Shown piece after piece: positions 5,843 to 7,450 of a stretch of 7,450 nucleotides of DNA. This stretch comes from Micrococcaceae bacterium UBA4005 (lineage in GTDB: Bacteria; Actinomycetota; Actinomycetes; Actinomycetales; Micrococcaceae): positions 1 to 7,450 of the forward strand of contig DGBL01000101.1 in NCBI GenBank assembly GCA_002384315.1. The letters run 5' to 3'. A program made the position numbers and the translations under genes. The first letter of the stretch is position 1; each line of letters starts with the position of its first letter. Below the pieces are notes generated by a model. The model had not been told where the DNA came from and did not search any database. It saw only the letters and a list, made by a program, of their open reading frames with translations.

Positions 5843-5864
5843 GGAGTGCGGGGAAACTACAGTT

Positions 5865-5912
5865 ATGCAGCTCGAAACCGTAGTGGTCGTCATTACCAAG
5901 CGCGTGGCCTAA
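5865..5912 (+). CDS. ilvB attenuator leader peptide MQLETVVVVITKRVA
   Basis: A 15-codon ORF whose residues 6-9 are four consecutive Val codons (5880-5891), followed by Ile (5892-5894), with a Leu at residue 3 and another Val at 14. Runs of codons for the end products immediately before a terminator are the hallmark of attenuation leader peptides. Slow decoding at low Val-tRNA or Ile-tRNA charging would stall the ribosome. The start has a modest ribosome binding site, GGGGA (5850-5854), ten bases upstream. It ends in TAA, 30 bases before the terminator stem. The peptide itself probably has no function. Corynebacterium glutamicum and Streptomyces ilvB leaders are known parallels. Confidence 0.88.
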   Translation: MQLETVVVVITKRVA

Positions 5913-5942
5913 AGCCCGACTGGTAGACACTACGTCACGCGC
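5900..5942 (+). promoter_or_regulatory. Anti-antiterminator (protector) stem of the ilvB attenuator
   Basis: GCGCGTGGC (5900-5908), at the end of the leader ORF, pairs with GTCACGCGC (5934-5942): nine pairs, one of them G-U. It abuts the terminator stem and crosses the proposed antiterminator, so the two exclude each other. Confidence 0.6.
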
Positions 5943-5980
5943 AACCCCTCAAGGAGCCAACCAGGCTGAGGGGTTTTTTT
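5943..5980 (+). terminator. Attenuator terminator of the ilvB leader
   Basis: AACCCCTCA (5943-5951) pairs perfectly with TGAGGGGTT (5967-5975). The loop adds GCC/GGC (5956-5958 with 5964-5966), and the 3' arm runs into seven T's (5974-5980). It lies after the leader peptide and 73 bases before ilvB, so it must be read through for ilvB expression. Confidence 0.92.
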
Positions 5981-6040
5981 GTTTCCACCGGGCAAAGCGC
6001 GCAAGGTCAGTCCCAGCAAGTCGGAGAATTACACGTTCCA

Positions 6041-6047
6041 AAGGAAG
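6041..6047 (+). promoter_or_regulatory. ilvB Shine-Dalgarno site
   Basis: AAGGAAG ends six bases before the ATG at 6054 and decides the ilvB start. TTCC lies on both sides (6036-6039 and 6048-6051), so local pairing with GGAA could mask it. Confidence 0.75.
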
Positions 6048-6053
6048 TTCCAG

Positions 6054-7450
6054 ATGTCCAAGGGATCGCCCGTCAGCCCAGCGCTGATGGCAGCACGACC
6101 AACCGCCCCGGCGGTGCCCGGAAATACCAGGGAAAGCGCGGCCGCCGCAGCTCAGGCAGGTTATGTCCGCGGACCCAACAACATTGTGCCGCCGACCGAA
6201 ATGCTCGGTTCCGCAGCCATTGTGCGTTCCCTTGAGGAATTGGGGGTGAAGGATATTTTCGGATTGCCGGGTGGGGCAATTCTGCCGACCTACGATCCGT
6301 TGATGGCCTCGTCCAAGGTCCGTCACATCCTGGTTCGGCACGAACAGGGCGCAGGCCACGCGGCGCAAGGTTACGCCATGGTCACCGGAGAGCCAGGGGT
6401 GTGCATCGCGACCTCGGGACCGGGCGCCACGAACCTGGTCACCGCAATCGCGGACGCCCACATGGATTCCGTGCCCATGATCGCTATAACCGGGCAGGTT
6501 TCCAGCGCCGCCATCGGATCGGACGCGTTCCAGGAGGCGGACATCGTGGGTATCACGATGCCGATCACCAAACACTCCTACCTCGTGACCAAGGCCAGCG
6601 ATATTCCGCGGGTCATGGCGGAGGCATTCCACATTGCCACGACCGGCCGACCGGGCCCTGTCCTGGTGGATATCGCTAAAGATGCGCAACAGGGCAAACT
6701 TACGTTTTCCTGGCCGCCGAAGGTGGATATTCTCGGCTATCGCACCGTGGTGCGCGGACACTCCAAGCAGGTCAAGGAAGCAGCCAAGCTCATTGCGCAA
6801 TCCCAGCGCCCGGTGCTCTATGTCGGTGGGGGAGTACTCAAGGCCTATGCCTCGGCGGAGCTTCGGGAGTTGGCCGAACTGATCGGCGCCCCGGTGGTAA
6901 CCACGCTCATGGCTCGGGGCGTCTTCCCTGACTCTCACCCGCTGCACGTGGGAATGCCGGGGATGCACGGGTCGGTCTCTGCAGTGGCAGCGTTGCAACA
7001 GTCCGATCTGCTGATTACCTTGGGTGCACGGTTCGATGACCGGGTGACCGGGGTGCTCTCGACGTTCGCGCCGGGAGCGAAGGTGATCCATGCGGACATC
7101 GACCCGGCGGAAATCTCGAAGAACCGTACGGCCGATGTTCCCATCGTGGGTTCCGTGAAGGAAATCATTCCCGAGTTGACCCATGCCATGCGTGAGGCCT
7201 ACTCCGCTGGAACGGCGCCTGACATATCAGCCTGGTGGAAAAGCATTGACCGCCTTCGAGACATTTATCCGATGGGGTACAGCGAGCCCGAGGACGGGCA
7301 TTCAGCGCCGCAAAAGGTGATCCAGCGCATCGGTGAACTGACCGGACCCGAGGGAATTTACGTGGCGGGTGTGGGCCAACACCAGATGTGGGCCGCCCAG
7401 TTCATCCAGTATGAGCGGCCGAACGCCTGGCTCAACTCCGGCGGGCTGGG
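6054..7450 (+). CDS. ilvB: Acetohydroxyacid (acetolactate) synthase, catalytic large subunit, 3' end beyond window
   Basis: The first 465 residues of the ThDP-, FAD- and Mg-dependent enzyme that condenses pyruvate with pyruvate or 2-oxobutyrate, the first common step of valine, leucine and isoleucine synthesis. A polar tail of about 46 residues precedes the catalytic core. The ThDP Pyr domain has [13 protein letters not shown] (69-81), catalytic Glu97 in [24 protein letters not shown] (120-130) and ITGQV (145-149). The FAD-binding central domain includes [10 protein letters not shown] (324-333) and HADIDPAEI (346-354). The ThDP PP domain begins at [12 protein letters not shown] (439-450); its metal-binding GDG motif lies past the edge. 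ATG 6054 has a good ribosome binding site. The upstream attenuator controls it, and the small subunit and ilvC usually follow in actinobacteria, outside this window. Confidence 0.96.
   Translation, partial: MSKGSPVSPALMAARPTAPAVPGNTRESAAAAAQAGYVRGPNNIVPPTEMLGSAAIVRSLEELGVKDIFGLPGGAILPTYDPLMASSKVRHILVRHEQGAGHAAQGYAMVTGEPGVCIATSGPGATNLVTAIADAHMDSVPMIAITGQVSSAAIGSDAFQEADIVGITMPITKHSYLVTKASDIPRVMAEAFHIATTGRPGPVLVDIAKDAQQGKLTFSWPPKVDILGYRTVVRGHSKQVKEAAKLIAQSQRPVLYVGGGVLKAYASAELRELAELIGAPVVTTLMARGVFPDSHPLHVGMPGMHGSVSAVAALQQSDLLITLGARFDDRVTGVLSTFAPGAKVIHADIDPAEISKNRTADVPIVGSVKEIIPELTHAMREAYSAGTAPDISAWWKSIDRLRDIYPMGYSEPEDGHSAPQKVIQRIGELTGPEGIYVAGVGQHQMWAAQFIQYERPNAWLNSGGL

Larger units (their letters stand above)
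5728..6053 (+). promoter_or_regulatory. ilvD-ilvB intergenic regulatory region
   Basis: This 326-base stretch has no full-size gene. In order it holds the ilvD hairpin, two palindromes around the ilvB promoter, a 6-codon mini-ORF, a small hairpin (CACTCC/GGAGTG, 5833-5848), a Val-rich leader peptide, alternative RNA pairings, a T-tailed terminator and the ilvB ribosome binding site. Together these form the ilvB control region. The stretch 5981-6035 shows nothing further. Confidence 0.85.

Noticed and set aside
5949..7184. Long minus-strand open frame (411 codons) opposite ilvB
   Set aside because: It is fully antisense to a clearly conserved enzyme, its product is Arg/His/Gly-rich with no recognisable domain, and such frames are common opposite GC-rich genes.

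Overview
This window is GC-rich DNA from an actinobacterium. Protein resemblance (the MarR regulator, the IlvD and IlvB sequences, the ilvD-ilvB order), a Val-rich ilvB leader and probable leaderless start codons suggest Micrococcales, perhaps an Arthrobacter relative. This is judged by eye, without a database search. The region looks like ordinary chromosome. I saw no insertion sequence, phage gene or CRISPR array.

Layout, left to right. The 5' half of a tRNA-Leu(UAG) gene (minus strand) is cut by the left edge. Next come a BCP-type peroxiredoxin gene (minus) and, divergent from it, a MarR-family regulator (plus). The regulator converges on an endonuclease/exonuclease/phosphatase-fold gene (minus), and a hairpin spans the junction. 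tRNA-Lys(CUU) and its terminator follow (minus). A roughly 200-base intergenic stretch holds a strong unexplained two-tier hairpin and a G-run cluster, and leads into a D-isomer-type 2-hydroxyacid dehydrogenase (plus). This gene converges on an unrecognised 186-codon gene (minus), and both stop codons lie in one inverted repeat. Divergent from the unknown gene is ilvD (plus), complete and probably leaderless, followed by a strong GC hairpin. A 326-base leader then precedes ilvB, which runs off the right edge.

The main content is branched-chain amino acid synthesis. IlvB (acetohydroxyacid synthase large subunit) and IlvD (dihydroxy-acid dehydratase) catalyse the first and third common steps to valine, isoleucine and leucine. 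The stretch between them carries two kinds of control. At the promoter, a 19-bp palindrome embeds a perfect TATAAT and lies two helical turns from a second TGTC...GACA palindrome. In the transcript, a 15-codon leader peptide with four consecutive Val codons and an Ile codon is followed by mutually exclusive RNA pairings and a strong T-tailed terminator, the layout of a transcription attenuator. The other genes (peroxide defence, regulator, EEP enzyme, dehydrogenase) show no clear functional link to this pathway.
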